From assembly GCF_008704935.1 (NCBI RefSeq), contig NZ_CP023692.1:558001-622000 (forward strand): a stretch of 64,000 bases of DNA, read 5' to 3'. The position numbers and the translations under genes were made by a program. Source of the DNA: Streptomyces vinaceus (lineage in GTDB: Bacteria > Actinomycetota > Actinomycetes > Streptomycetales > Streptomycetaceae). Shown here in pieces: positions 1-7,822 of the stretch. The notes beneath the pieces were generated by a model. That model had not been told where the DNA came from. It saw only the letters and a program-made list of their open reading frames with translations, and made no database searches. The number at the start of each line of letters is the position of its first letter. Position 1 is the stretch's first letter.

Positions 1-102
1 CGGGCCGTCCGGGCCGGCCGAACTCCGCTCCCGGGCCCGGCTCTCGTCATCAACATACGGAGGAACGCGGGCCACGGGATCAGTGAGGGAGCCGATCGGG
101 CG

Positions 103-112
103 GACATGTCGA
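103..112. promoter_or_regulatory. Palindromic motif GACATGTC followed by GA, copy 1 of 3
   Basis: The octamer palindrome GACATGTC is followed directly by the AT-rich run GAATA. Two more copies, each with a few A/T bases just downstream, lie at 10548-10557 and 40911-40920, also outside genes. It could be an operator for a dimeric regulator, but no regulator can be assigned. The rest of 1-184 holds no gene that I can support. Confidence 0.25.
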
Positions 113-184
113 ATACCTCGTCACGTACCCGCGCCGGGGCGTCCTACAACACGCGGCTTCCGGTCGGCCGTCGGATTCCGCACA

Positions 185-235
185 CGCCGCCGCCGCACGC
201 CGGGCGGGACTGCGCTCGGGCGTGCGGCGGCGGCG
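185..235 (-). terminator. 17-bp perfect hairpin downstream of the amidase gene
   Basis: Bases 185-201 and 219-235 are exact reverse complements (17 bp, all G/C except one pair) around a 17-base loop. The hairpin lies 44 bases past the amidase stop codon. It has no T-run, which is normal for actinomycete terminators. It may also serve a gene entering from the left of the window. Confidence 0.6.
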
Positions 236-278
236 AGACGGGGCGGGGGCGTGGTAGGCGGAGGGCCTGCGCGGGCGG

Positions 279-1058
279 TCAGCGCAGCAGCCGCTCCGGG
301 AGGTACTCCGGGTAGGGGGAGAGGGCGTGGGCGGCGGCCTCGTCGATCAGGTCCTGGAACGGATCGGACGCGGGCTCCGTCAGCGAGGTGCCCAGGCGGG
401 CGGCGACCTGCTTGCGCAGGGACGGGAGCAGCGCGTAGAGGCGGTCGCCCGGGCAGGACGTGGAGTTGAAGTCCCGGTGACCGTAGATCTCGGAGGCGGA
501 CAGGCCGTACTGGTCGCAGATGTACGCGCACAGGTCCGCCAGCTTCGCGAACTGCGCCGCCGGCGGCTCCTCCGTCATGTACGTGCCCTCGTTCTCGATG
601 CCGATCGAGACGGTGTTCTGCCCGACGCAGTGCGCGGCGCGCACCTGGCGCTTGCCGGTGCGCAGTTCGGCGAGGCTGCTGTGCCGGCCTTCCATGACGT
701 ACGCCCCGCGGCTGACCGTGAAGTGCTGCCCGGTGTCGATCCACCCCTGGGCGTCCATGTGGTACGTCTGGATCGCCCGGGCCAGGGCGTACGCGCGCTG
801 CTGCGAGTAGTCGGTCACGTTGAGGGTCGCCGTGTGGTGGACGATGATCCGCTCCGGGCGGTTGGAGAGGACCACGACGGACTCGGACGCGGCGCGCGCC
901 CCCCAGCCGGCGCAGCTCACGATCTCCGGTCCGGCCGCGGCGGCCGGAGCGGCCGCGCGTGCCCGTCCCGCCGGGAGGAGGGAGAGCGCGGATCCGGCGG
1001 CCAGGGCGAACGCGCCCGTGACGACCGCTCGGCGGGTGTGCTGCGCGGGGGAGGTCAT
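279..1058 (-). CDS. Secreted N-acetylmuramoyl-L-alanine amidase / peptidoglycan recognition protein
   Basis: This 259-residue exported zinc amidase of the PGRP/amidase_2 family should cleave the bond between N-acetylmuramic acid and L-alanine in peptidoglycan outside the cell. A twin-arginine signal starts at residue 9 (TRRAVV), is followed by a hydrophobic stretch, and ends near an ARA site at about residue 36. The mature domain has the family's zinc ligands: His in IIVHHTAT (74-75), and His194 and Cys202 in GHRDFNSTSCPGD. The ATG start at 1058 has a GAAAGGG ribosome site six bases upstream. An in-frame ATG ten codons further upstream is less likely. The gene stands alone, diverges from the small gene at 1285, and ends before a strong hairpin. 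The long antisense frames across it are shadows. Confidence 0.9.
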   Translation of the reverse strand: MTSPAQHTRRAVVTGAFALAAGSALSLLPAGRARAAAPAAAAGPEIVSCAGWGARAASESVVVLSNRPERIIVHHTATLNVTDYSQQRAYALARAIQTYHMDAQGWIDTGQHFTVSRGAYVMEGRHSSLAELRTGKRQVRAAHCVGQNTVSIGIENEGTYMTEEPPAAQFAKLADLCAYICDQYGLSASEIYGHRDFNSTSCPGDRLYALLPSLRKQVAARLGTSLTEPASDPFQDLIDEAAAHALSPYPEYLPERLLR

Positions 1059-1284
1059 ACCGTGCCCTTTCGGTCGGAGGCTGCCCATTGAAGGGGCCCC
1101 GTCCGCCGGAGCACGCAGGACACACCGGTGATCGGCTTCCAGGCGGCGCCACGGGGTGAGCGGGGGCCGCCATCCGGGTGCGGCCCGGGCCGCGTCCCGC
1201 GCCCCGGCCGGGCCGTCTCTCACATCCTGGGCCGGGAACACGCCTCCCGCCCAGCCAGCCAGTCCGCCGCCCAAGGAGTACGGG

Positions 1285-1500
1285 ATGTCCTTCGACGCCG
1301 TCGACCGCTTTCTGACCGCCCTCGACCCGGACCACCGCGGGACCGTCGAAGGCCTGCCGCGCGACGAGCAGGAACGGCTCGCCGCGGCCTGGGAGGAGGA
1401 GCTGGAGCGGGACACCGACATCGACACCCTGGACGAGCTGTCGCCGCCGGCCGCCGAGAGCGAGGTGGCGCGGCGGGTGATGGAGCGCCGTTCCCGGTAG
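1285..1500 (+). CDS. Small acidic hypothetical protein
   Basis: This is a 71-residue protein that I do not recognise. It is acidic, has no signal peptide or membrane segment, and appears to be all helical, with several Asp/Glu pairs and a short basic end (MERRSR). The ATG is preceded by AAGGAG with six bases between, so translation is likely. It diverges from the amidase, with 226 bases between the two starts that should hold both promoters. It converges with the 2-MIB methyltransferase, from which it is separated by a hairpin at 1503-1523. Confidence 0.7.
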   Translation: MSFDAVDRFLTALDPDHRGTVEGLPRDEQERLAAAWEEELERDTDIDTLDELSPPAAESEVARRVMERRSR

Positions 1501-1502
1501 CC

Positions 1503-1523
1503 GGGCCCGCGGTCCGCGGGCCC
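1503..1523. terminator. Bidirectional terminator hairpin
   Basis: GGGCCCGCGG at 1503-1512 pairs perfectly with CCGCGGGCCC at 1514-1523, leaving an effective 3-base loop. It lies in the 33 bases between two convergent stop codons and so can serve both genes. Confidence 0.55.
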
Positions 1524-1533
1524 CGCCACGCGC

Positions 1534-2430
1534 TCAGACGCGGTCGGCCGCGATCAGCACGTACTGGAACGAGCCGTCCTTGTACGAGTTGATGAACGCC
1601 TCCTCGATGCCGGTGACGAGGGAGGAGGTGGCCCGCAGCTCCCAGTACGGCAGGGTCGCGGGGGTCAGGTCGATGACGGCCTGCGGTACGAGGCGGTTGT
1701 CGGCCATGGCCCGCATGTACTCCCGGCGGGAGTGGATGTTGCATTCGAAGTGCGCGTTGATCTGGGAGACCCACTTCGAGGGCTGGCCGTAACGCGGGTT
1801 CCAGCAGCCGGTGATGGTCACGTACCGGCCGCCGACGGCCAGCACGCGGGCGTGCTCGGCGAACAGGTCGTGCAGGTCGACGTACATGCTCGACTCGTTG
1901 TTCCACGAGCCCGCGGCCTGTCCGGTCTCGAACGGCATGTCGAGCATGTTGCAGACGCGTGCGCGGACCGAGTCCTCGATGCCGAGTTCGCGGGCGCGCT
2001 GGTTCGCGAACTCGGCCTGCTTGGCCGACAGGGTGACGCCCTCGACCTTGCATCCGAACCGCTGGTGGGCCATGACGGAGGAGCCGCCTCGGCCGCAGCC
2101 GGCGTCCACGAGCGTGTCGCCGCGGCCGATGGCGCCCAGGTGGTCCAGGAGGACGTCGGTCTGCGCCGACTCCAGCCGGTGCAGCTCGGCGATCAGCTTC
2201 TTCTCGTAGGCGCTGTCATCGGTGCTCCCGAGGGCGGCGTGGTCGACGTCACCGATGCCGTAGTGGTGGTGGTACAGGCCGTCCACGTCGCCGAGGCGGA
2301 GGTTCACCGGCCGGGCCTCGTGATCCCAGTAGCGGGCGATGTCGCCCTGGTAGGGCGTCGCCGGGGCCGGGATGAACGCCGTGGTCGCGGAAGCGGCGGC
2401 GGGGGCAACGGTGAGATCGGTGTCGGTCAC
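1534..2430 (-). CDS. Geranyl diphosphate 2-C-methyltransferase (2-MIB pathway)
   Basis: This 298-residue enzyme uses S-adenosylmethionine to methylate C2 of geranyl diphosphate, giving the C11 precursor of the earthy odorant 2-methylisoborneol. The SAM-binding loop VDAGCGRGG lies at residues 108-116. The N-terminal part carries the YWDHEARPVNLRLGDVDGLYHHHYGIG type of sequence found in this family. It is the last gene of the operon encapsulin - 2-MIB synthase - methyltransferase. The start is GTG at 2430, 14 bases after the synthase stop. The ribosome site AAGGA overlaps that stop codon, so the two are probably translationally coupled. Length is normal for the family. Confidence 0.95.
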   Translation of the reverse strand: MTDTDLTVAPAAASATTAFIPAPATPYQGDIARYWDHEARPVNLRLGDVDGLYHHHYGIGDVDHAALGSTDDSAYEKKLIAELHRLESAQTDVLLDHLGAIGRGDTLVDAGCGRGGSSVMAHQRFGCKVEGVTLSAKQAEFANQRARELGIEDSVRARVCNMLDMPFETGQAAGSWNNESSMYVDLHDLFAEHARVLAVGGRYVTITGCWNPRYGQPSKWVSQINAHFECNIHSRREYMRAMADNRLVPQAVIDLTPATLPYWELRATSSLVTGIEEAFINSYKDGSFQYVLIAADRV

Positions 2431-2444
2431 TTATAAATCCGTCC

Positions 2445-3719
2445 TTACCAGAAGTCGGGCAGGCTGTAGCGGTAGGTGTTGGTCATGTGCCAGTAGTGGT
2501 TGCCGTCGACCCACGCGGCCACGCCGCGCAGGAAGCGCGCCACGTTCGGGGCGGGGCAGGTGGCGGCCAGGTCGGCGGCCGCGGCCTCGAAGGCGTGCAT
2601 GAGGTCGTTGTGGACCTCGACCGCCTTCAGGTAGGCCTCCTTGACGGAGACGCCCTCGCGTTCGGCGATCACCACGGGCAGGTTCAGGTGCCGGCCGGGG
2701 CTGGCGAGTTCCTTGGTGTACGAGTAAAGGTCGTTGACGATGGTCGTGGCGTTCCCGGCGAGCGCGATGACCCGTTGCATGGCGGGCTGGGCGTGCAAAT
2801 CGGCGGGCAGTTCGTAGCCGCCGACGGTGTCCGTGATGGTGGGGCAGGGACGGAAGTTGTTGAACTGGCGCATCGCCAGGTACTCCCACACCTGCGGTAC
2901 GTACTCCGTCTCGGCCCAGGCCGCCTCGGCGAGGTAGCCCATGTGCAGGCGGGCCATGTCGTGCCGGAACCGGTCGGCCTGGGAGGGGCTGGCTCCCTGG
3001 AGGAGGTGCTCCATGGCCGAGCGGTACGCGCGCCGCGGGGCGTCCGAACGGAGCGACTCCGTCCACTCCGGCTGGTACTCGGCCGTGGTGTGAAGGGGGT
3101 CGAGCGCGGTGTGGGCCAGCAGCAGGCGTCCGCCGAGGCCGACAGGCGAGCCCCCGTGGTCCTCGCAGTAGCAGTCGTCGACCACGTTCTCGGCGACCAT
3201 CAGCCGCGTGGCGAGCATCAGGTGGTCGGTGCTGGGGGCGTCCGGGTGGCAGGCGACCATGTAGCGGCCCACGGAGAAGCCGTCGAACTGGTCCTCCCAC
3301 TCCGGCGGGTAGAGGTCGACCTCGTCGGCCCACTCCTTGATCCGGCGGCTGACCTCCTCCACCCGTACGGGGTCGGGTTCCGGTACGGGGTGGTAGTAGA
3401 GGCCGGGGATCGGCCGGCCGGCCGCCGGCCCGGCCGGCTCCGGAGCCGCCGGCGGCGGCTCCTCGTGCCGGGCCAGGTGGAGCCCCACCGTGCCCAGGCC
3501 GCTCGGGCCGCGCAGCAGCCGCTTTAGGGCGGGGTGCGGCAGGCCGGCGGGGCCTGGCGGCTCGGCGGGGGCCGGCGGCTCGGCGGGAGCGGGGACGGCG
3601 AGCTGCTCGGGCCGGATGCAGCCGACGGCTTCGACGCCGCGGCCGTGACCGTACGTCCCGAAGGCGGCCGCGGCGGCCGGAAGGCTCGACCGCACGGGGG
3701 AAGGCCCGGGATCGGGCAT
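2445..3719 (-). CDS. 2-Methylisoborneol synthase (terpene cyclase)
   Basis: This 424-residue class I terpene synthase cyclises 2-methylgeranyl diphosphate to 2-methylisoborneol. The metal-binding motifs are present: Asp-rich DDCYCED at 181-187 and the NSE-type NDLYSYTKE at 329-337. Residues 1 to about 105 are rich in Pro, Ala and Gly and look disordered. They hold short conserved-looking islands (GTYGHGRGVEAVGCIRPEQL at 21-40, and GPSGLGTVGLHLARHE at 71-86). Such N-terminal tails are linked to loading into the encapsulin shell encoded next door. The ATG has AAGGAG seven bases upstream. The stop overlaps the ribosome site of the methyltransferase gene. Confidence 0.96.
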   Translation of the reverse strand: MPDPGPSPVRSSLPAAAAAFGTYGHGRGVEAVGCIRPEQLAVPAPAEPPAPAEPPGPAGLPHPALKRLLRGPSGLGTVGLHLARHEEPPPAAPEPAGPAAGRPIPGLYYHPVPEPDPVRVEEVSRRIKEWADEVDLYPPEWEDQFDGFSVGRYMVACHPDAPSTDHLMLATRLMVAENVVDDCYCEDHGGSPVGLGGRLLLAHTALDPLHTTAEYQPEWTESLRSDAPRRAYRSAMEHLLQGASPSQADRFRHDMARLHMGYLAEAAWAETEYVPQVWEYLAMRQFNNFRPCPTITDTVGGYELPADLHAQPAMQRVIALAGNATTIVNDLYSYTKELASPGRHLNLPVVIAEREGVSVKEAYLKAVEVHNDLMHAFEAAAADLAATCPAPNVARFLRGVAAWVDGNHYWHMTNTYRYSLPDFW

Positions 3720-3787
3720 CCGTAACTCCTTGGTGAGGTAATGGGGCCGTCCCGGTTCCCGGGCGCGGTCCCGGGCGGCCCGGCCTG

Positions 3788-5200
3788 TCAGTCGTGCCTG
3801 CGGGCGATCTGCACGTTCTCCAGCACGCCGAGCGCGTCGGGCACGAGGATGGCGGCGGAGTAGTAGGTGGACACCAGGTAGGAGATGATCGACCGCTCGT
3901 CGATGCCCATGAACCGCACCGAAAGGCCGGGCTGGTACTCCTCCGGCAGTCCGGTCTGGCGCAGGCCGATGACGCCCTGGTTGTCCTCGCCGGTACGCAT
4001 GGCGAGGATCGAGCTGGTGTTCTCCTTGCTGATGGGGATCTTGTTGCAGGGCAGGATCGGGACCCCGCGCCAGGCCGGGACCTGCTGTCCGCCGAGGTCG
4101 ACGTGGTCCGGGTAGAGACCGCGGGCGTTGAACTCGCGCCCGATCGCCGCGATCGTCTTGGGGTGGGCGAGGAAGAGCTTGGTGCCGCGGCGGCGGCAGA
4201 GCAGCTCGTCGAGGTCGTCCGGGGTGGGCGGGCCGGAGTGGGTCTGGATCCGCTGCTTGAAGGCGGCGTTGTGGAGGAGGCCGAACTCCCGGTTGTTGAT
4301 GAGCTCGTGCTCCTGGCGCTCGCGCAGCGCCTCGATGGTGAGCCTGAGCTGCTCCTCGGTCTGGTTCATCGGCTCGTTGTAGAGGTCGGCGACCCTGGTG
4401 TGCACCCGCAGGACGGTCTGCGCGATGGAGAGCTCGTACTCGCGCGGGTTGAGCTCGTAGTCGACGAAGGTGCCGGGCAGTTCGGGCTCGCCGGTGTGGC
4501 CGGCGGACATGGCGATCTCGGCCTCGCCGTGCTTGTTCTGCCGCTGGTGCGGCAGCGAGCCGAACTGCTCGATGTGGAGCTGGAGATGCGGCGCCGAGGA
4601 CAGTACGGCGGCGAAGTCGGAGCGGGAGAGGGTGAGCAGCGTGCCCGGGGTGGCGGCGGTCGCGGTGTAGTCCCAGCCGCCGGCGCCGTCGAGCAGGGCG
4701 TGCTCGCCGAAGCGGTCGCCGTCCGCCAGTACGGCGACCGCGACCTCGTCTCCGTATTTGCCGACGGAGGTCTGGTTGATCCGGCCGTGGGCGATCAGGT
4801 GGATGTCGGTGGCGGGGGTGCCCCGCTCGACGAGGACCTCTCCGGCGCGGAAGTCGCGCTGGACGCACCGGGCGGCGAGCGCGGTCAGCACCTCCAGGTC
4901 GTCGAAGCCGCGCAGCATGGCGAGTTCGCCGAGTTCACGGGGGATGACGCGGACGTGGGCGCCGTCCTGGACGAACTCGATGCGGCCGTCGCCGACGGTG
5001 TAGGTCAGGCGGCGGTTCACCCGGTAGGTGCCGCCCTTGGTCTCCACCCAGGGAAGCATCTTGAGCAGCCAGCGGGAGGTGATCTCCTGCATCTGCGGGG
5101 CGGACTTGGTGGTGGTGGCGAGGTTGCGGGCAGCCGCCGTACCCAGGCTGGTCTGCCGGGGAGGCTCAAGCTGCGCCTCCGGGCTGGTGTCCACGGTCAT
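3788..5200 (-). CDS. Family 2B encapsulin shell protein with cyclic-nucleotide-binding-like domain (EshA-like)
   Basis: This 470-residue protein resembles the EshA/CRP-like proteins that head 2-MIB operons and are now classed as family 2B encapsulins, HK97-fold proteins that self-assemble into a shell. Residues 1-97 and about 225-470 are the shell parts, and about 98-215 form a cyclic-nucleotide-binding-like insert. The insert has the phosphate-cassette start FGEHALL (164-170). The arginine that normally contacts the cyclic phosphate is absent: the stretch reads GGWDYTATA. Nucleotide binding is therefore doubtful. The ATG at 5200 has GAAGGAG ten bases upstream; an in-frame ATG 42 codons upstream gives an unlikely Arg/Pro leader. 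It is the first gene of the operon, 68 bases before the synthase. Confidence 0.93.
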   Translation of the reverse strand: MTVDTSPEAQLEPPRQTSLGTAAARNLATTTKSAPQMQEITSRWLLKMLPWVETKGGTYRVNRRLTYTVGDGRIEFVQDGAHVRVIPRELGELAMLRGFDDLEVLTALAARCVQRDFRAGEVLVERGTPATDIHLIAHGRINQTSVGKYGDEVAVAVLADGDRFGEHALLDGAGGWDYTATAATPGTLLTLSRSDFAAVLSSAPHLQLHIEQFGSLPHQRQNKHGEAEIAMSAGHTGEPELPGTFVDYELNPREYELSIAQTVLRVHTRVADLYNEPMNQTEEQLRLTIEALRERQEHELINNREFGLLHNAAFKQRIQTHSGPPTPDDLDELLCRRRGTKLFLAHPKTIAAIGREFNARGLYPDHVDLGGQQVPAWRGVPILPCNKIPISKENTSSILAMRTGEDNQGVIGLRQTGLPEEYQPGLSVRFMGIDERSIISYLVSTYYSAAILVPDALGVLENVQIARRHD

Positions 5201-5460
5201 CGGGCAGGCGCTCCTTCGTCGGGGCGGTGACCGGCGACGCGCACGCGCCACCGGTGAAAGAAGAAGAAAGGGGGTCGGAATTCCGGGCATTCCGTCCAGA
5301 TCCGGGAGCACACTAACCGTCAGCACGCCCCGTCAGTCCCCCCGGTCGATTCCATTACCTCATTACGGCGATCTTGTGCCGCGCGGCGTTTGCGAGCGGG
5401 TACGGCGACATTCAAGCCAGGTCGAACACCCGTCCACCCCAACGGACTTGCCGGGTTCCC
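5201..5460 (-). promoter_or_regulatory. Promoter region of the 2-MIB operon
   Basis: These 260 gene-free bases separate the encapsulin start from the stop of the upstream phosphatase on the same strand. The part at about 5310-5400 is less GC-rich than its surroundings and should hold the operon promoter. I could not assign confident -35 and -10 boxes. The heptamer CTGACGG occurs twice, 13 bases apart, on the minus strand. Confidence 0.35.
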
Positions 5461-6582
5461 TCACCGGTCGACGAGGAACATCGCCGCGTCGTCCGCGAGG
5501 CGGTGCCCGGTGTGGCGCAGGAGCAGGCGGTGCAGCCGGTCCAGGAACTCCTGCGCGCCGGGCGCCCCCTCCACGGCTTCCATCGCCTCGGGCAGGGCGA
5601 AGAACTCACCGTCGCCGTCGCGCGCCTCGATGACTCCGTCGGTGTACAGGAGCAGCCGGTCCCCGGGCGCGAAGGAGTAGCCGTCGGCGGCGCCGGGTGG
5701 CCCGGTGATGAACTCCGCCAGGCCGAGCGGGGGCAGCGGACGACCCGGCTCCAGGGCGCGGACCGCGCCGTCGCGGAGCAGCAGCGGAGGCGGATGGCCG
5801 CGGTTGACCACCTCGACCACGGGCCCGTCCGGCACCTGCGCCACCAGCACGGTGACGAATCCTTCGACGAGTGCCTCCGGGTCGATCACTCCCGGCACGG
5901 CGGCGTCCCGCAGCAGCGCCGCCTCGCAGCGGCCGACGACGCCCGCCAGTTCGTCCTCGTAGTACGCGGCCTCCCGGAACGCGCCCAGCACGGCCGCTGC
6001 GGCCCGGACGGCCGGCAGCCCCTTGCCCCGGACGTCCCCCACGATCACGCGGACCCCGTACCGCGTCTGCACGGCCTCGTACAGATCGCCGCCGATCTGC
6101 GCCCCCGTCTCGGCCGCCAGGTACATACCGGCCACCCGGAGGGGGCCCAGTCCGACCGGCACGGGCCGCAGCACGGCCTCCTGCGCCGCCACGGCGATCC
6201 GGCGGACCTGGTCGAGCTCGTCCTCCCGCCGCCTGCGGACGGTACTGCTCGTCGCGAGGCTCGCCAGCGACACCAGGAACAGGGCCAGGAAGTTGGTGTA
6301 GACCTGCTGGCTTCCCCAGGCCCCGTTGTAGGTGGCGGTGGTCACGCTCACGGCCACGGCCAGCGCCACCGCCACCAGGGTGCCCTTCGGGCCCATCGCC
6401 ACCGCGGCCAGCGCGGGCGTGGCGACCAGCAGGGGGCCGGTGTAGACCACGTGCGCGGGCGTGAATTCGATGATCAGCACCGAGAGCGCGATCACGAAGG
6501 GCAGACACTCCGCGAGTACGAAGAGGACCTGGTGGTGGCCGCCGGCCCCCGGGCGGGCAGGCAAGCGGAAGGGCGTCCGCAT
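5461..6582 (-). CDS. Membrane-anchored PP2C/SpoIIE-family serine phosphatase
   Basis: This 373-residue protein has an N-terminal hydrophobic region of four to five membrane segments (about 18-115), a short charged linker (RRRREDELDQ), and a C-terminal PP2C-type SpoIIE phosphatase domain (about 150-373). The metal-site aspartates appear in GGDLYEAV, VGDVRGKG and ADDAAMFLVD. Members of this family dephosphorylate anti-anti-sigma factors in partner-switching circuits, though none is encoded next to it. The start is uncertain. ATG 6582 has only a weak GGA ribosome site, and an upstream in-frame ATG at 6648 has none. The 178 bases to the divergent gene at 6761 hold both promoters. Confidence 0.85.
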   Translation of the reverse strand: MRTPFRLPARPGAGGHHQVLFVLAECLPFVIALSVLIIEFTPAHVVYTGPLLVATPALAAVAMGPKGTLVAVALAVAVSVTTATYNGAWGSQQVYTNFLALFLVSLASLATSSTVRRRREDELDQVRRIAVAAQEAVLRPVPVGLGPLRVAGMYLAAETGAQIGGDLYEAVQTRYGVRVIVGDVRGKGLPAVRAAAAVLGAFREAAYYEDELAGVVGRCEAALLRDAAVPGVIDPEALVEGFVTVLVAQVPDGPVVEVVNRGHPPPLLLRDGAVRALEPGRPLPPLGLAEFITGPPGAADGYSFAPGDRLLLYTDGVIEARDGDGEFFALPEAMEAVEGAPGAQEFLDRLHRLLLRHTGHRLADDAAMFLVDR

Positions 6583-6760
6583 GGGTCCAGCCTGCGCCGC
6601 CGAAGCCGTCCGCCGCCACCGTTCGCCCGTGCGGGGCCCCTCAGGCATGGCGCGCGCCGCCGAAGGGCATGTGACGCGGTGCGGGCGTCGGGGCGCCCGT
6701 TTCCCGGCCCCGTCCTCCTGCGGAGCCGGGCTCCTGCGAGCCTTGGAGCGGTGGATCCGG

Positions 6761-7690
6761 ATGAGCAGCAGCCCCGAGCCGCGGGTCTCCCGCCGGGAGT
6801 TCGACGCGATCTTCGCCGAGGTCCGCACGTGGGGGCGCTGGACCCCGGCCGACCGGGGCGCCTGGAATCGGGTCACCCCGGAGCACGTACGGCGGGCCGC
6901 CTCCCTGGTCCGGTCGGGAACGGCGGTGGCGCTGGGCCTGCCCTGGGACACCCGCGGCGGACCGGACAACCGCAGGCCCGCCCTGCACCACATGACCGAC
7001 CTCGGCGACGTGGAAGCGCCGGAGCCCGCCACGTACAAGGACTTCCTCGCGGTCGACTACCACGGCAAGGCCGTGAGCCATCTGGACGCGCTCTCCCACG
7101 TCGCGTACGGGGGACGGCTCTACGACGGCCGCCCGGCCCGCGAGGTCATCGGCGCCGGGGGCGCCCGGTTCGGCTCGGTGGCGGCGCTCGGCCCCCTCGT
7201 CACGAAGGGTGTGCTCCTCGACCTGCCGGCCGTCCTCGGGACGGACTGGCTGGAGCCCGGGCGGGCCGTCCACGCGCGGGACGTCCTCGCGGCGGAGCGG
7301 GCTCTGGGGGTGACGATCGACGAGGGCTGCGCGGTGCTGCTGCGCTCCGGCCGCTTCCGCCGCAGCCGGGAGCTCGGGCCCTGGGACTCCGGCGCCGCGA
7401 GCGCGGGCTTCCACGTGGACGCGCTGCCGCTGCTGGCCGAGCGGGGGGTCGCCCTGCTCGGCGCCGACGGGGACAGCGATCTGCGCCCCTCGCCGGTCGA
7501 GGGGGTCCACTCCCCCGTCCACGCCCTCGCCGTGGCCGCCATGGGGGTGCCGCTGCTGGACAACCTGGACCTGGAGTCGGTCTCGGCCGCTTGCGCGGAG
7601 GCGGGCCGCCACGAGTTCATGATCGTCGTGGCACCGCTGAACGTGCCGGGAGGGACCGGTTCCCCCGTGGATCCCGTCGCGGTCCTCTGA
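6761..7690 (+). CDS. Cyclase-family (kynurenine formamidase-like) metal-dependent hydrolase
   Basis: This 309-residue member of the cyclase / kynurenine-formamidase superfamily (PF04199 type) probably hydrolyses an amide or lactone; the substrate is unknown. The metal-binding signature appears as AVSHLDALSHV, with the H-x-D-x3-H pattern at about residues 113-119. Conserved glycine-rich parts and a late EGVHSPVHALAVAAMGVPLLDNLD block are typical of the family. The ATG has GGAG twelve bases upstream, rather far. The gene stands alone between two phosphatase genes, and nothing nearby suggests its pathway. Confidence 0.85.
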   Translation: MSSSPEPRVSRREFDAIFAEVRTWGRWTPADRGAWNRVTPEHVRRAASLVRSGTAVALGLPWDTRGGPDNRRPALHHMTDLGDVEAPEPATYKDFLAVDYHGKAVSHLDALSHVAYGGRLYDGRPAREVIGAGGARFGSVAALGPLVTKGVLLDLPAVLGTDWLEPGRAVHARDVLAAERALGVTIDEGCAVLLRSGRFRRSRELGPWDSGAASAGFHVDALPLLAERGVALLGADGDSDLRPSPVEGVHSPVHALAVAAMGVPLLDNLDLESVSAACAEAGRHEFMIVVAPLNVPGGTGSPVDPVAVL

Positions 7691-7822
7691 TGCGGCCGCA
7701 TGCGGATCCCGGCAGATCCACATGCGGACAAATGGGTGGGAATATACTCGGAAAGCACTTGCTCGGTGTCAGCGCTGCGCTGTGGCGCCCCGCCGCGACC
7801 GAGCGCTCGGTAAGGGGAAGTG
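7691..7822 (+). promoter_or_regulatory. Promoter region of the GAF-SpoIIE gene
   Basis: This 132-base gap contains a clear -10-like TATACT at 7743-7748 within an AT-richer patch. No convincing -35 lies 16-18 bases upstream. The likely start point near 7755 would give a leader of about 68 bases ending in the ribosome site AAGGGGA (7812-7818). Confidence 0.3.

Noticed and set aside
3794..5230. A 478-codon plus-strand frame opposite the encapsulin gene
   Set aside because: The minus-strand protein is clearly the shell protein, and the plus frame is a Val/Gly/Glu-rich shadow with no recognisable domain.
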